A stretch of DNA of 64,000 bases from Fasciola hepatica (Eukaryota > Platyhelminthes > Trematoda > Plagiorchiida > Fasciolidae): positions 9,286,501 through 9,350,500 of the forward strand of contig CANUEZ040000103.1 in the NCBI GenBank assembly GCA_948099385.1. Direction: 5' to 3'. Shown piece after piece: positions 43,450 to 55,727 of this stretch (position 1 is its first letter; the number at the start of each line of letters is the position of its first letter). The position numbers and the translations under genes are program-made. The notes below the pieces were generated by a model. The model worked only from the letters and a program-made list of their open reading frames with translations, was not told the origin of the DNA and did no database searches.

Positions 43450-44699
43450 CTGGCAGTCCGACGACAAAAACCCCGATCGCGGGCATGTGTAAACCACCTT
43501 TTCGTAATGTGGTCAATATCCAAAAGTGACACTTCTTGAAACTGAGTAGTCGTTTTTACGGCTTTTGTGAAACTAACTGTAGTATTGGCGAAACAGTGTC
43601 AGCTACCACATCGAAGGAAAATCGATAATTTCCCGGGCTCTTCGGTTCAATTACACCGAAGTGCCAAATTTTCTCCAAATAGCGAACACAATATTCTTGC
43701 AAAATTAATCAGGGTTTGGTGCCAACGTGGAGCTGTAGGGCGTTCATCTTCATTTGTGAGCCTCACCTTCTGTGCAACTTAAGGTTCGGTTAAGATTAGT
43801 TTGTTTCCAGGTCCTTTTCCAACTTATGCATTTACGATTCATCGTTATCCCAGAATAGCTCGTAGATGGTGGCCACCCTTCCCTCACCACAGCTAACAAA
43901 ACCGTCAAGTTTCCTCATTATCGAAGAATGGTCGATGTGCAGACCACTGAAGCAGCAGAGAATACGCTCCATATAGTCTGAATTTCATAATCAGGGTTTA
44001 TAGACCAATCACCTTGTCACCTTTGAAGGAAATCCTGCATTTAGCACGTCGATTGACCGGCGGGTAATGGGAGAGACGAGCTAGAGGAAATGTTTTTATC
44101 GCCTGAACTATAAAACCCCCAACCTCGGATTGTCAAAAGTGGTTTCTGTCTCCTGCCTTCCGGGGTTCCTTTTATCTGCCAACCTTGGTGGACTACATAG
44201 AGGCATGGTGAGGAAAGCTGCGTTTACTCTACCTTGGTGAGGGGTGAGTCAAGTTTAAAACTGGCCCTGGAGTCATTGGTGATTGTACGGGAGGTTTTAT
44301 ACGGATCCTTTGAGCTACAGGGAGTTTCTCAGAACAAACAAATGTGAAAATATTGGATACTATTGAGGAATAGGGAATGAAATGGTGATTATCCTGCGGC
44401 GAACGGAATAGCGCCCAGAAAACGGCGTCATCGGTAATCTAACGTCCGACGAAGCCAACTTGCAGGTTACATCGATACACTTCCTCTCGGAATCCATTGC
44501 ATCCTTCAGGTTATCTGACAGCACAAGAATTTAATTTGAACTTACCTGAGTAATATGCTTCAAAGAATTCGTAATCTGGAACACTATTTGCCAATTTGGA
44601 ACCTTTCCACAGCAATCTCCGGTAAACCTGGTAGGTGGACGACTTGGGCCAACGTATCTCTTTGTCATCCACAAACCAGTTACTGTGGAAGATGGCCAC
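43450..44699 (-). pseudogene. DUF4806-like gene, copy B, decayed
   Basis: Exon for exon like copy A. Exon 1 (44546-44699) starts MAIFHSNWFVDDKEIRWPKS, with the WP motif usual at the start of animal DUF4806 proteins, and ends YEFFEAYYS before GTAAGT. Exon 2 (44394-44514) reads DNLKDAMDSERKC ... LPMTPFSGRYSVRR, after an intron of 31 bases. Later exons give QRIRIKPPVQSP, SPPRLADKR, SDYMERILCCFSG, HKLEKDLE, LFGENLALRCN and, at 43450-43564, MDIDH-like text then TKRWFTHARDRGF. Decay is shown by GA instead of GT after exon 2, a stop before the HKLEKDLE block, and a frameshift and stop in the LFGENLALRCN exon. It lies directly downstream of the transposase relic, same strand. Confidence 0.72.
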
Positions 44700-44770
44700 A
44701 GATTTACTACAAGAGGAAACAACTACTCAATACTTCTAAATAAGTAAGAAGTTGGCAATACGCAGTGTTA

Positions 44771-46530
44771 TTATTCATTATAAATTTCGAGTGCCATATA
44801 CACATCAATAAGTGAAATATCAATAGGTGGAGTATGTAATTTGGGAACAATTACATGAAGACTGCCATCACTTATGGGAAAGCATTGACACAGAAAGCTA
44901 CTTACAGAAATTGTTGCAACACCATTGTACAAATCGTCCGCATAATATATGTACAGGTGATTCGACTGCATGTGTTTGCTGAAAAACTGACACGGGTTTC
45001 GAAAATATTTCACACCAACAGATGCCTCACATATGTCGAAAATTTAAACCGGTTTACCATCAACGATAGCGATGTTGTTCTGTGAGTTGAGGGACAAGAT
45101 ATTGTGGTTCACTAAGACGGCGTTCTGCATCCGCGGAATCGGTCAGTTGGTTTTCCGACATCATTCTGTGTGTGGGCAGTGGAATCCGGGTTGTCCGAAC
45201 TAATAAGCTCGCACAAACGGCGATACAACTGCTGTGAAGGGTTTCTGGGACCGTAAACACTGAATATTAAATTGCGTAGATAGGATTAAAATGGAAAACA
45301 GGAAAACGCGCTCAGCGATTGGTGGTTGAAACATCATTAGGTGGATTAATTAGGGATTTACGTTGTATATATTTTTTGAAATATCGTCCAAAGAAAGGAG
45401 TTTTTGCACAAATGCACGCAAAATAGATTCCGCAAAGGCATTGCATGATATGTACAAAACCAGATAGCACAAAATATCAATGGCAACCAGAAGCAGCATG
45501 AAGTGCTCATTAGCATCTTTGTTCAACAAGTCCTTCAAACAGACAGACAAGAAATCTAATAAAAATGTGCGAAATTCCGTTGCTTCCCACCGGTTAATAT
45601 TATGAAGGTGGCGGCAAATCTGCTGGAAAGCATAGGGATTGTTGGCATGTGACTGAGGCATCCGATTGCCAAGGTCCTTACAGGCACTTTGATCCAGGCG
45701 ATCAAATGAGTTGCGAAGACCGTGCAACTAGTGATCCAAAAGTCCATCCATCAGACCCAAACAGACAAGACGCATATGATCTAATGAAAAAGCCTGAACC
45801 ATTTTAGTGGCGGGGGAAAACAAAGGGACTCAGGCTGATGTGATGTTTCCGATGCCGCATTGTGCGAAATGCCTCGTCGTCAAGGAGCTCGCACTTAACT
45901 CAGGGAAACGTCATCTTTTTTTCACAGTGCAGGCAGCTTTGTATTCACCTATCGCAACCAAATTAACCAGTTGGGTCTTTCACTCGTTTATCGAAACTCC
46001 GGACCGGAGTACCGCAGCTCATCGACGACGGTCGGCACTGAAGGCGCTAGTCACCAAACTGTATTCCTTCGGTTTACGCTTTGCTCAACGCCTTCACGCA
46101 TTTACCCACGAGAGTTGATACGTTGTACGGTTTTCCCATACCACACTATAGACCGACGGTGACAACTTGGAGGCAGACGAGCGAGATTACCCTCACAAGT
46201 AGTGGTCACAGCTGCGTATTTGATGAGCGATAAACCGAATAACCATGACAGTTCACCTGAACGTCAATCACTTCAGAAAATGTGGTGATGTTCCTTAGTT
46301 GTCTTGTCAGAAAGTTATTCAGTCCCACATGAATGTGAAGCCCTTTATCCAGATTCTTGATGGAACATTCTTTCGATGTACCCAATACCTTTCTTGGATC
46401 CCGACAAAGATTCGATATACGTCCACTGATTGCTTCCAAGATTCTCCTTCGTTGGGCCAGACGCAGACGAGAACGGACAAAGGCCTTTCTCAGGGAGTCC
46501 AAAAGTGTACTTACATCGTCAGCAGACTAT
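44771..46530 (-). pseudogene. Transposase relic partnered with the DUF4806-like gene
   Basis: Minus-strand pieces follow the order of a transposase family common in hydra, arthropods and other animals. They are: NLCRDPRKVLGTSKE with LHIHVGLNNFL and the VNCHGYSVYRSSNTQLW block (46206-46530; normally a DGLPL..KSS..QFWPIL pattern); GEYKAACTVKKR and RHFAQCGIG (about 45850-45960); SLDHMRLVCLGLMDGLLDH (45730-45790); NRWEATEFRTFLLDFLSVCL and ANEHFMLLLVAIDIL (45350-45640); and at the C end KYFRNPCQFFSKHM ... CQCFPISDGSLHVIVPKLH (44771-45060). A stop follows HMRLVCLGLMDGLLDH, and other stops are present. Catalytic residues of this family are not known to me, so loss of activity is inferred from the stops. 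N-terminal sequence above 46530 was not found. Confidence 0.65.
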
Positions 46531-47249
46531 GGTGCACGTCATAAGCAGTCCAGAAGAATAACTATTAACGGGAGTCATTGCGCCAGAAAAAGAACCAAGG
46601 CCTGTTATTGGCGACTGTCTTTTAGAGATAACTGCTTCTTAAGTGGGAGCTTCAACTGTTACTAAAAAATGAGTCAATATTGGTATTCAAAGGAACATAT
46701 TGCTCATAACCGCTGGTCGCTTTGAGAGAGCCGTCGGAATAGTGTCCCCTTGCAACCATGCCTCACGCTGTTGGCCGAACGGCACGTTCCTTAGAATCAC
46801 AGTGACGCGTTCAGCGGACGCATCCATGAGCAAATTCCTCAGAATGAAAGGTAAGAAGCTAAAAATTGCTCTTACCTGGCAAACCCAACTTGGGACAACG
46901 CACGCGGAGCTCCCACAATGTGGCCTGTCCACAAAAAGAAAACTTCACAGGGCTGAGTTCTTTCTGCTCAATACGATATCTTTTTCACTTATTTATTTAA
47001 GCCATTGCAACTGAATAATATGACGGTTTCTCAGAAAACTTATCCAACCATTCGCAATTAATTCCGGAGAACGGAGGGAAAACGGGCTAACCCTGGACCA
47101 TACTTCATGTGCCATTTGACACATGCTGGAATCGTTCGTCATTTCACCAGAAGACTACTGGATGCATTCCAAAACCCCTTCACAGGGCCTTTTAAGTGAA
47201 CACGTTTTAAATCCATAACGCGGGCAACATCATTCAACATCGCTTCATG
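46531..47249. other. No gene recognised
   Basis: Expected place for the transposase N terminus and outer end of the element. The minus-strand frame 46687-46932 has LRNLLMDASAERVTVILRNV but no motif I can assign. No 11-bp array as clear as at 42.7 kb was found; a weak ACGGAGGGAAAACGGGC stretch lies at about 47070. Confidence 0.3.
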
Positions 47250-47940
47250 CTCAGTGACTGTTTATCCATCATAGCAGCCCACTTGAAGACCAGCGGTAAT
47301 TATCACTCCGGTTGGGAAATGCCACATGCAACCACCAAGAAACTGTACTTTGTCCAGTTTTTCTTACTCTATATTGACGACATTTTTTCGATTTTGCAGC
47401 ACGACACCCCTTTTTTCTTCGCCGACGACGTCAACCTATAGATGTCGAGTCCCTCCAGGACCTCTGTCACCGAACCAAGTGCTCGTCATCCCAATCTCAT
47501 CAGTGAAGGATCTTGGGCTTCGTTACAATAACAATCTACAATTCTCGGAACATGTCTCATTTCAGGCGGCCAGGGTCAGACAGATAGGCCTTCAGCAAGA
47601 AGCTAGTAGGTTACTCTTTGCCACTGAGCTATAAAGAGCTATGCACTCTACTGAAACTTGACTCCGTGCGGCTTAGACATGTTAGACCCAAACTGTGTAT
47701 TCTACATATACATATTCACTGCTCTGCGTTCACTTTTACCAAATTTATAGTTTTTGCTACCCTCATCTTATTCTCCGCGCCACAGGTACTTCAATCTGAC
47801 CATCTTACAGTCCAGGCTGGCAATATGACCCAACTTCTCTCTCGTTAAACACTGAAAGCCTTGGAATAAGCTACCCCTGACTACTCGCAAATGTGCGTCA
47901 ATAAACTAGTTTAGGCATGTCCTAAAATCACAACTTACCG
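47250..47940 (+). mobile_element. CR1-like LINE 3' fragment, first lineage, plus strand
   Basis: Plus-strand pieces: LLYIDDIFSILQHDTPFFFA with the palm FADD box (47247-47441), then after a short internal gap CRVPPGPLSPNQVLVIPISS and VKDLGLRYNNNLQFSEHVSF (47326-47634). The C-terminal ALE..LTTRKCASI-like text lies near 47870-47930. The wording matches the minus-strand copies (ISSVKDLGL.Y...FSEH). Heavily decayed, 5' truncated. Confidence 0.75.
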
Positions 47941-50900
47941 TGAGTCATCTGTCATCGGTCATCTTTGACGAACGACAGCATATCTAAAGATCAAGCCAAT
48001 GGAGAAGACATTGAACTTTGGAACTCCAGTTTCCGTTTCTCCTCCCGCTCTCTGCTATCTGTCGAGCTGGTCTCCGAAAACGGGTTCCACCACAAGGATC
48101 ATAGCCTCACATCCAAAACATATCATTTCTTACCTAACGACAGACTCCAGGCTTGCTATTAATTATCCTTTTTTACGCATACCGCACACAACCCGCATTG
48201 CAGTGGGATACAGATTTTGCCGTCTACAAATATAACTGGTTAGATGCCTGCCGGTTCTCGCTACTTATTCACGTTCACCTACTATCACCTAAGCCTTACA
48301 CGACCACGCCTTATCTAACTCATCAGTCGGTCTTCACAACTGTCTAGACAATTACGGCCTCCCTTGATATGGTACTGAGGCAGCCATATAAAACAACTTT
48401 CCTGTAGCTCAAGGCTTTTAGCCATTGACGTTTCCCCCTAGCTTCAGGTGGCTCAATGGTGCTGTATCATAGGACATTAAGTTCCATTGCCTACTACTTT
48501 AGTTCTTAATTCTTCGACTCTTCTCTTATTTATTCTGGCTTCCCTCCCCCCAGCTTTCTTGACCGGCCGTAATTTGCTTTCCCCAATCATCATGGTCGAA
48601 GATCATTTATCCCATATGTCCGATTTTCAATAGCTACGCGTTGGCCTTTATTTCCTCCTTTTATATTTCCCGACATGAACGCTAGTCTGTGTCGCCAGGA
48701 CTTCTGAATTCATCACTAACTTAGACTGATCTCCTCTCTCCGTGTGTCCAGTACCATCTCCTACTGTGGCAGCCTAACTCAACCAGAAAGGCCTCTTGCA
48801 GTCTTAGGCACGGTCTGGCGCTTTACGAGACTGAAGCTTATATACAAGCACGTGCAATACAACACTCGTTGTCCTACTCCGTGTGTTTGCTTAGCCTCAC
48901 TCTGCATTTCCTCATCCCATGCAGGCTAAACCCCTGATGTCAAGGCACTTCCACCAGAGCTGCTTCCGGGAAAACACACCACTCCCAGTAGTTGTACACA
49001 AATGACAAAAACGCGGAAAACAGCGGTCGAGCGGAGGGGCTTTGAAAAGTTCCTATATGGGCTCAACCACCCCTATATTAGATAAAAAAGCTGAAAAAGA
49101 AAAAGTGAAGAACAAAAAAGACCTAGTGGGAACGACTTGATCTTTCAATACGGGTAATTTTGGGCTGTGAAGGAAATGGGCAACCTCCCATCAGCTCGGA
49201 CCTGACCCTGCGAAAGGAAAACTCCACACTGCCCTTGTCCGCTTGAGATGCTTTTGGTTCCTACGCATGACCCCGACTGGGGTGATAGCCAACTGGTTTC
49301 TCCAAATAAGCTCGTCCACATTCCGCTCTAGATTTCAACCACCTCGTATCCTGCCATGCGCTTCTGGCATGCTAGTTGACGTCAGCTGCAAAACCACGGT
49401 GGCTCTGGACAACAAATCAATAAATCAGATGACAGACACGTCTCATCAAAGCGCTTATTATATCCATGTAGATAATGTTGTATATATGAACACACATGTA
49501 AGAACGTCGAGAAAGGCCCCAGTGTTTCTCAACCACTTATTTATTTTTCCTCCTTTCCGTAAGAAAGCAGCGTTTCCCTTGTCCTAAAATCCAAACCACC
49601 CTCCAGTTTACATCCTTAAGCAACAGAAACCTGCAGCATTAGGCCTGTAGATACCACGAGATGGGATTTGTCATACACTCTCTCGATCTATCATATAATC
49701 TTGCCATTCGGGTTCCTAATTTGTCCCAGCTGCTTCCTTGTGGCCTGTAAAGCACCACTGTGAGATTTGTCATGTATCCCATAGATCTATCACGCAAACT
49801 TACCATTCAGGTTCTTCGTGTTACGTAGCTGCTTTCTCACGTATCTGTTAGACCCTGTAGTCCAAATGCACCTCCACAGCTTTATTAACCACGAAAGATA
49901 AGACTTCTCGGTGAACGGCCGAATCGGTAATCAATAACTTTGCCTCGTAGTGAAAACTCAGTTACCCCTCACGAACATCAAATCACAATACCAACGACTC
50001 CTCATTTCACCAAGACCATTGTGCATCATTTCCAACCTCCGTGCTCTTATCTGTTAGTTTGCTTACGCCTGCCCTCAGCTGGAACATCTCCCAGACTGCT
50101 ATTCTCCATTTTTCAACTTCCGAACCACCCAATAGTCATATTACCCAGCTGTAATACATCGCACAGACAGCTTATCTTCTCTGCCCGTCTAAAACCACAT
50201 CAGAGGCCGGCTACCGCGAATACCATCTAGCCACAGGGTTTCACTCAAAGAAGTCCTGGTATTGCCGCATACGCCCCTCTGAGGCTTACTGGAGAATTTC
50301 CACTACAAGACCCTCCCGATGTTGAAGCCACTATGCGGGGACTCCTAAATAAAAAATTATCGGTCCAGCTTCGACGATGCCCTCCTCCTTCCCATGATGA
50401 AACAGCAAACAAAAACCGAAACCAGCCCTTGCCCAAAAAGCCCAACATGGACACAGGAAAGCCAAAAGCAACTCAACAGAATGATGTATTTACCAATTTG
50501 CCAGCATAGCCTGGCCTTTTGCGAAGGTTTTCACCCTAGTCTTGCCTTATTTTTTCCTCGTGGACACGGCATTCCAATTGCCGATTATTCTTTCCTAGAA
50601 CTCCATCCATCTTCCACCAGCTGCGAACTGCCGACAATAGATGGCACACACTACTCCTCATGAAAATTGTCGCATCTATTCAGGGGGGACTATTTCATTT
50701 CATGTCCACAAATCTGGGAAAATTAGTATTCCTCCGCGAACGTTCATGAAGTCCTTCCCTGCTTCCTTTGTCTCATCACCAATTACATTAGTAGATGAAC
50801 ATGAATATGATTTACTGACCACCTTCTTGCATCATTCTTGTGAATGTTGTATTTCCTGCGTCCTAAACCAGTGTCCGTCTGAACACTCCTACATCCGGCC

Positions 50901-51440
50901 GATTCGTTACTGTTGCCGCAGTTGACTCGAAGTCAATTCGTACTCGCCGTGTATTCTCTTGTCGCTTTGTTTCATTTAAACTCTCCTCAGCCTTATTCCA
51001 TTGTTTCTGTTATGTGCAAATCAATCCTTGAAATTTGTAAATTGCCTATCTTATTCAGTGATATTGTAAACCCTGATCATGCCTACATGCGTGACTCTCG
51101 ACCACGGTCCAGGAATATACCATTGTTATAAAAGCCTGACTATAAAACACAAATCTAATGTTCACTAAATCAAAAAATTAACGTCATGACATCCACAGCC
51201 ACTTAAAGTGACTCTCGACTCACAGATGCAAGCACAAGCGCGACAAAGTAGAGCCACTTTGGGATTCAAATTTGGCCTTCACTTGACTAAAGCAAACACT
51301 CACCATTGTACGGCAATTAACGGACATAAGTCTGAGTAAAAATCGCATATAATCCCTGACAAGGCTATTTGGAGGCTGATTTTGTGACTGTTCTCCTTAT
51401 CTGTACAATATATCTCTGTCCACTAGTTACCGGCATGTCA
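47941..51440. other. No gene recognised over 3.5 kb
   Basis: Many short Pro/Ser/Thr/Cys-rich open frames, none with a motif. Two similar stretches of about 40 bases recur at 49664-49710 and 49765-49812 (GAGATGGGATTTGTCATAC..TCTATCA / GTGAGATTTGTCATGTATCC..TCTATCA, each followed by CTTGCCATTCGGGTTC / CTTACCATTCAGGTTC), an old local duplication about 101 bases apart. Otherwise unassigned. Confidence 0.4.
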
Positions 51441-51720
51441 TCAGAATTTTACGGTGGGCAGTGTGCTACTCGGTGTGTTCCTTGGGAGCAGCTGAAGTCC
51501 TTTCAGTTCTGAGAAGCCTCTCATAATCCTGGGATCCTCAATAAAATGCCCATTTACCCGTCCCTGTTCCAGCGAGAACAACTTCAGTTCTCCAAGCCTA
51601 TATTCATAGGGCCTGCTCCAGAGTTCAATACACATTCGGGTGAATCCTTTTCGCACACGTTCAAGTGATTGCCCGTCTCAAATAAGATTCGGACGCCAAG
51701 CCTGAACGTCACACCAAAAG
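51441..51720 (-). mobile_element. CR1-like C-terminal scrap, second lineage
   Basis: Minus-strand text RKGFTRMCIELWSRPYEYRL, GELKLFSLEQGRVNGHFIED and IMRGFSELKGLQLLPRNTPS is the same block as YTERLRALDLFSMERRRIRG..MKGLSGISREDLFSLIPERGT at 30.2 kb. About 90 residues survive, ending in divergence near 51441. No RT palm is seen upstream. Confidence 0.7.
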
Positions 51721-52419
51721 GTCGCGGTCACTTCGACGAGAAATTCAGGTTATCTCGTTCTCTTTCTTGCTCATATCACTGTTTAGAATTATGACTGCAT
51801 CCACCCTGGCATATATCACCTCATCACCCGAAATAGTGACCTATTTGGGTAAACAACTGCGGCGCATCAGCGTGCAGCTGCTTGTTATTATTTCGAGTTA
51901 GAGTTATGGATTATACAGGGTATTCTCTGACTGTATCCCATTTATTACCATTCCACATGACTTACCTAGCAAATCTGACTTTATTCTCACCACGATACCA
52001 TCCATCCAGCTTTCTCATTTTCCACTCCCCATAAACCGACTCCTACCTTATTTTCGTTACGCAACCGCCAGTGCACCTTCCAAAGTTTCTGCCCCATTGT
52101 GTTTCCGTTTATTTTCTTCCATAAGAATGCACTCTCGTTCCATTCAGTCCATCGACCCCATATCTGAAATATACCTCCACGTACAACCGGCTGTTTTGAT
52201 CCAAGCAATATTACAGTACCTACCATATCCTGTGTAGGTTTTATCTCTGCATACCACACAGCAAAACTCTACTGGATCATTATCCCTCTTCGTCCCAAGT
52301 GTCTAATCCTAATTTTGTATATAGTGGGCCATATAGCTCAATTCCTATGACGCATTGTTGCACAGGTCGCACCTAGACTTGTGGGCATATAGCACTCTCG
52401 TAATCTCATGGCCTACCTA
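51721..52419. other. No gene recognised
   Basis: A minus-strand frame at 51987-52259 has no motif. May hold further decayed LINE sequence. Confidence 0.3.
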
Positions 52420-52492
52420 GACCTTTGGCTTGTTTCTGCCAAGATGACCGAATTCTCGCTACCTCCGTACTTTCGTCACACTTTTACTTGTC

Positions 52493-54500
52493 ATGCCATC
52501 CCGGTCCTCAACTAGTGCCCGAAACATCCGTATCGCTAAAGTGGGCAGATCCAAGCACACCAAAGCCTTCTCAAAAACCAGGTCGTACTCCGTTGCCCTC
52601 GTCAACGTCGACGGTGAAGCTTCTTCTAGTCCGAATAGCCTTAAGCAGAGATTGAACAAGCTAAGAAACATGGTCGAGCTGATTGGTGAAATCCTTTCGA
52701 AGGCTTCACCCCTGGCTACTCTTCTTGATCCTGTAGCCACTACATCCCCAAGAACTTGGTAACGGTGGAACATCTACTCGACTCTGCATCGACTTGAATA
52801 TACCACCGCATTACCAACTCCAAGCAACCAGTGGTTTTCAATGTTCCAGACCAAACATCCGCCCTATTCCATTCCAATGCATGCACCATCTAACAGCTAC
52901 AGAGCACGTTGGCATCAAGTCGACAGTTGCCGCCATTTCGCCGTTTAAGGGCATTAGGATATTCCCCGATAACTCCTCCCCAACAGAAAATACCTCACTC
53001 GATGTGAGGCAACTCTGCCTCCTCATTTAGGCTGACCCCACTGAAACCGACATGAAGGTTACCTAGTGTCTCACTGGAAAGAAGTCAAAGGTGAGTCCAG
53101 TGCCTCACCCTGTCTACCTGCAATCGGTCGACCTAGATATGTCTATATTCCCACCCTTGGTTCCGCTTCCACACTTATGCCCTTTTCTACTATCACCCTC
53201 AGTAGCCTCTAACTCCATCAGCAGTCGCTCCCCGACCTCAGGCCCAAAGCGGCACGCCACTTCAGTATTAAGCCCGCGCTCCCCACCGTAGCCTCAGAGC
53301 CAATACAAGAACCTAGTACAATCGTCATTCCCCGCCGTTCTACTTCCAATCCATCCTCCGGGCCGTTGACAAGTGTTATCAACCACCGCTCTCGCTCCAA
53401 AGACTCCAAAACCTACCCACCTGCTGCTAACTCAACCGCAACAGCCGTATTTATCCTCAAAAGTGCCTCTCCAATCTTCCTATGCGCCTACCTGGTACTC
53501 TTACCAGGTCCGCACATGTTCGACTAATCACTCCACCAATTAGCCCCAACTCTCAGTCAGCAGTTGTTCATAGCGTACTCGCGCACTCTGCAGGTGGAAA
53601 CCTGTTGGGCCACTATCCAGATTCGCCTTAGGCTATCGTCCCTATGATTAGGAGTTAACTTCATAGCCATGTCAGTGCCACGCACACTTCCCTGCCTCAC
53701 ACCCACTTCCTCTGTCTTCCCTCTCTCTGATAGAATGGGTCACCCTAATCCTACATCTACTTTGCCACCCTATTTCCCTTCCCGCCCAGCACACCGACCT
53801 TACATACTACGGCCTCAGCATGCCCCCGCTGTTCCACTCCGCTCCCCTCCACCAACCCTAATCTAATCCCGATGTACCACTTACGTACCCTATCAGATAC
53901 TCCAGGTTCGTAACTGTATCCCGCTCCCTCGGCCCACCTCCCACCCCCCAAGTTACCGGCTCCCAAACCGCTCATGAGCCTCCAAACGTTTCCACATTTC
54001 GCCCTTCCCTTTCCGCCTCTCATCCCATCACCTCTCAGATAGTCACCCAGATACCTCCACCCCGACGCCGACCTACCAGCCTCATGCTGATTCTACAAAC
54101 CAGATAGGTTACCTGTACTCAAGATGGCATTTTTTCCTGACCGGTGTCCTTTACACCCGCGGCCATGTAGCTACTTGCCCTATGGACCATATCGGCAACT
54201 TTTCACAGACCTATATCAATGATCGCTCCTCCCTCGACGTTATGCACTTTAGTACCTAAAACACTGCACCCCGCACTGTCCGCCTTGCTTCGACAGATAC
54301 TCAGAACCCCTCAATTCGCCATATCGTGCTCCCCCCCGTGTCACACGACACTCCTCCGGCCCACATCAGCAGTCTGCTGCACGCCCACCGTGTTGACCAA
54401 CCACAGCTATCGGCAGCGCATCAGGCTACCACTTAACCTACCTTCTGCCCCTCAAAAAACACTAACTGCCCTCCAACTTCTATTGACGCCCTGTCTCCAC
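52493..54500 (+). pseudogene. CR1 ORF1 remnant
   Basis: The first part (52493-52762) has RSYSVALVNVDGEASSSPNS and LNKLRNMVELIGEILSKASP, the place of the SVSLTDV and coiled-coil segments of the other ORF1 copies. NSKQPVVFNVPDQT follows in another frame near 52815-52860, the counterpart of NAVVFNIPDRIPVE at 37 kb, then PFKGIRIFPDN at 52940, the counterpart of the FKNIKIAADKNP stretch. The rest (53050-54500) is a decayed Pro/Ser-rich tail (SVDLDMSIFPPL at 53115 matches SDVDLDISSS). Several frameshifts. Confidence 0.65.
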
Positions 54501-54599
54501 TGAGACCCAACCCCCACCGCCACAGCAATCCCGATAGTCATATACCTGGTATCAACGCTTTGCGCAAACCGACACTGAACTCCTTCCTACTAGCTCTTT

Positions 54600-55727
54600 T
54601 CACCGCATTTAACTCAAACGCTAACTTTAATAGCAACTTAATCCTGGCTATCAAATGACGCCTTGCTTGACCTTGTTTGCATAGCTTGGTAACAGTGCTT
54701 CTCGAACACCCGCCAGTGCAGGCGTGGAAAAGGCTGCCAAGCCCTTGTCAAATTCGCTATCCGCGCTAGTAGCATTGACCACCCCTCTATTCTCCTTTTT
54801 GAGGATTCGGTATGGTGACCTGTTCATGCCTCTGGCCACAACATCTTTCCTGGCTGCTTCTACGATCCCGGGTCTGGAGCCTGCAAAAATGGCTGCGCCG
54901 TGGATGTCTTTATTGCTGCCCTTGACTATCCCGCCAATGCGAAAATTATTGTGCGTGACTTGACCCTCATTCGATCTGCTTGTCCTCCTACTAACCCTCC
55001 CGCGCTCTCTACCTTCCATTTCTGTGTCCGCCTTGGCTGATGGACCCCACATATCTCCTGCCCGTCAAGGGGGAACAAAATCTCGGACCCAGTATTCACC
55101 ATAGATGTTTCCGGTATGACCACCCAGATGACTTATTAATTCCTGGTTAGTGACCACCGTATTGCCAGGTGCAAGTTCAGCTGCTTCAGCTGTTTTCATT
55201 CGATGCAATCCTCTCCCCCTGTTCCGACTTCCTACCTTTCATGTACCTTGCCCCTGGTACCAATGATTAGCCATTCCCTTAACCGGGATAACTTTTTTCT
55301 TTCCTCTGATCCCCTTGCCTTTGTGAAGTCTCTCTACTCCAACCTCCTACACTGCTTAAGTACCGCTGACCCCTGTGCCGATCCACGCCCCAAGTCCAAC
55401 AGCTTACGCCTGTCACTTTTACAATGTAAGCTGATTAGGCTGTGGCTCAACTTCGCTAGATCACGCGGCTTTACAATTCTTCTGCGCATTAACCAGCTGC
55501 GACTGTAGTTGTGTTTTAAGGCCATCTCCCATTTGAGAATGCAAGAGGCCATTTCCCTAGCACATCCCCTCAAAACTGGCTACGCGTACAAGTTGCTCAG
55601 TAAAAGGCCTAATTACTCATATCTCACCTCGCCCGAATCCCCCACCTGCGGCTCATCTCCCGCCAATGCCTCAGCACCTATTTTCGGGGCCTTCAATGGG
55701 CATTTATATTCCCCCCTTACAAAATGA
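54600..55727 (+). pseudogene. CR1 endonuclease and linker remnant
   Basis: FCVRLG*WTPHISPARQG near 55015-55070 matches IRLGGWTQHVKCPTRG of the 34-kb copy. ITFFFPLIPLPL near 55290 and LSTADPCADPRPKSNSLRL and KLIRLWLNFARSRGFTILLR (55203-55508) match the linker. LLSKRPNYSYLTSPESPT (55509-55727) is the region before the first RT box. The earlier motifs around 54.6-54.9 kb are barely readable. Stops and frame changes throughout. Confidence 0.55.

Noticed and set aside
43132..43516. Open frames with long Tyr-Ile repeats on both strands
   Set aside because: Pure translation of the TA microsatellite.
45807..46118. 103-codon plus-strand frame
   Set aside because: Opposite strand of the transposase relic; the minus strand carries the recognisable motifs.
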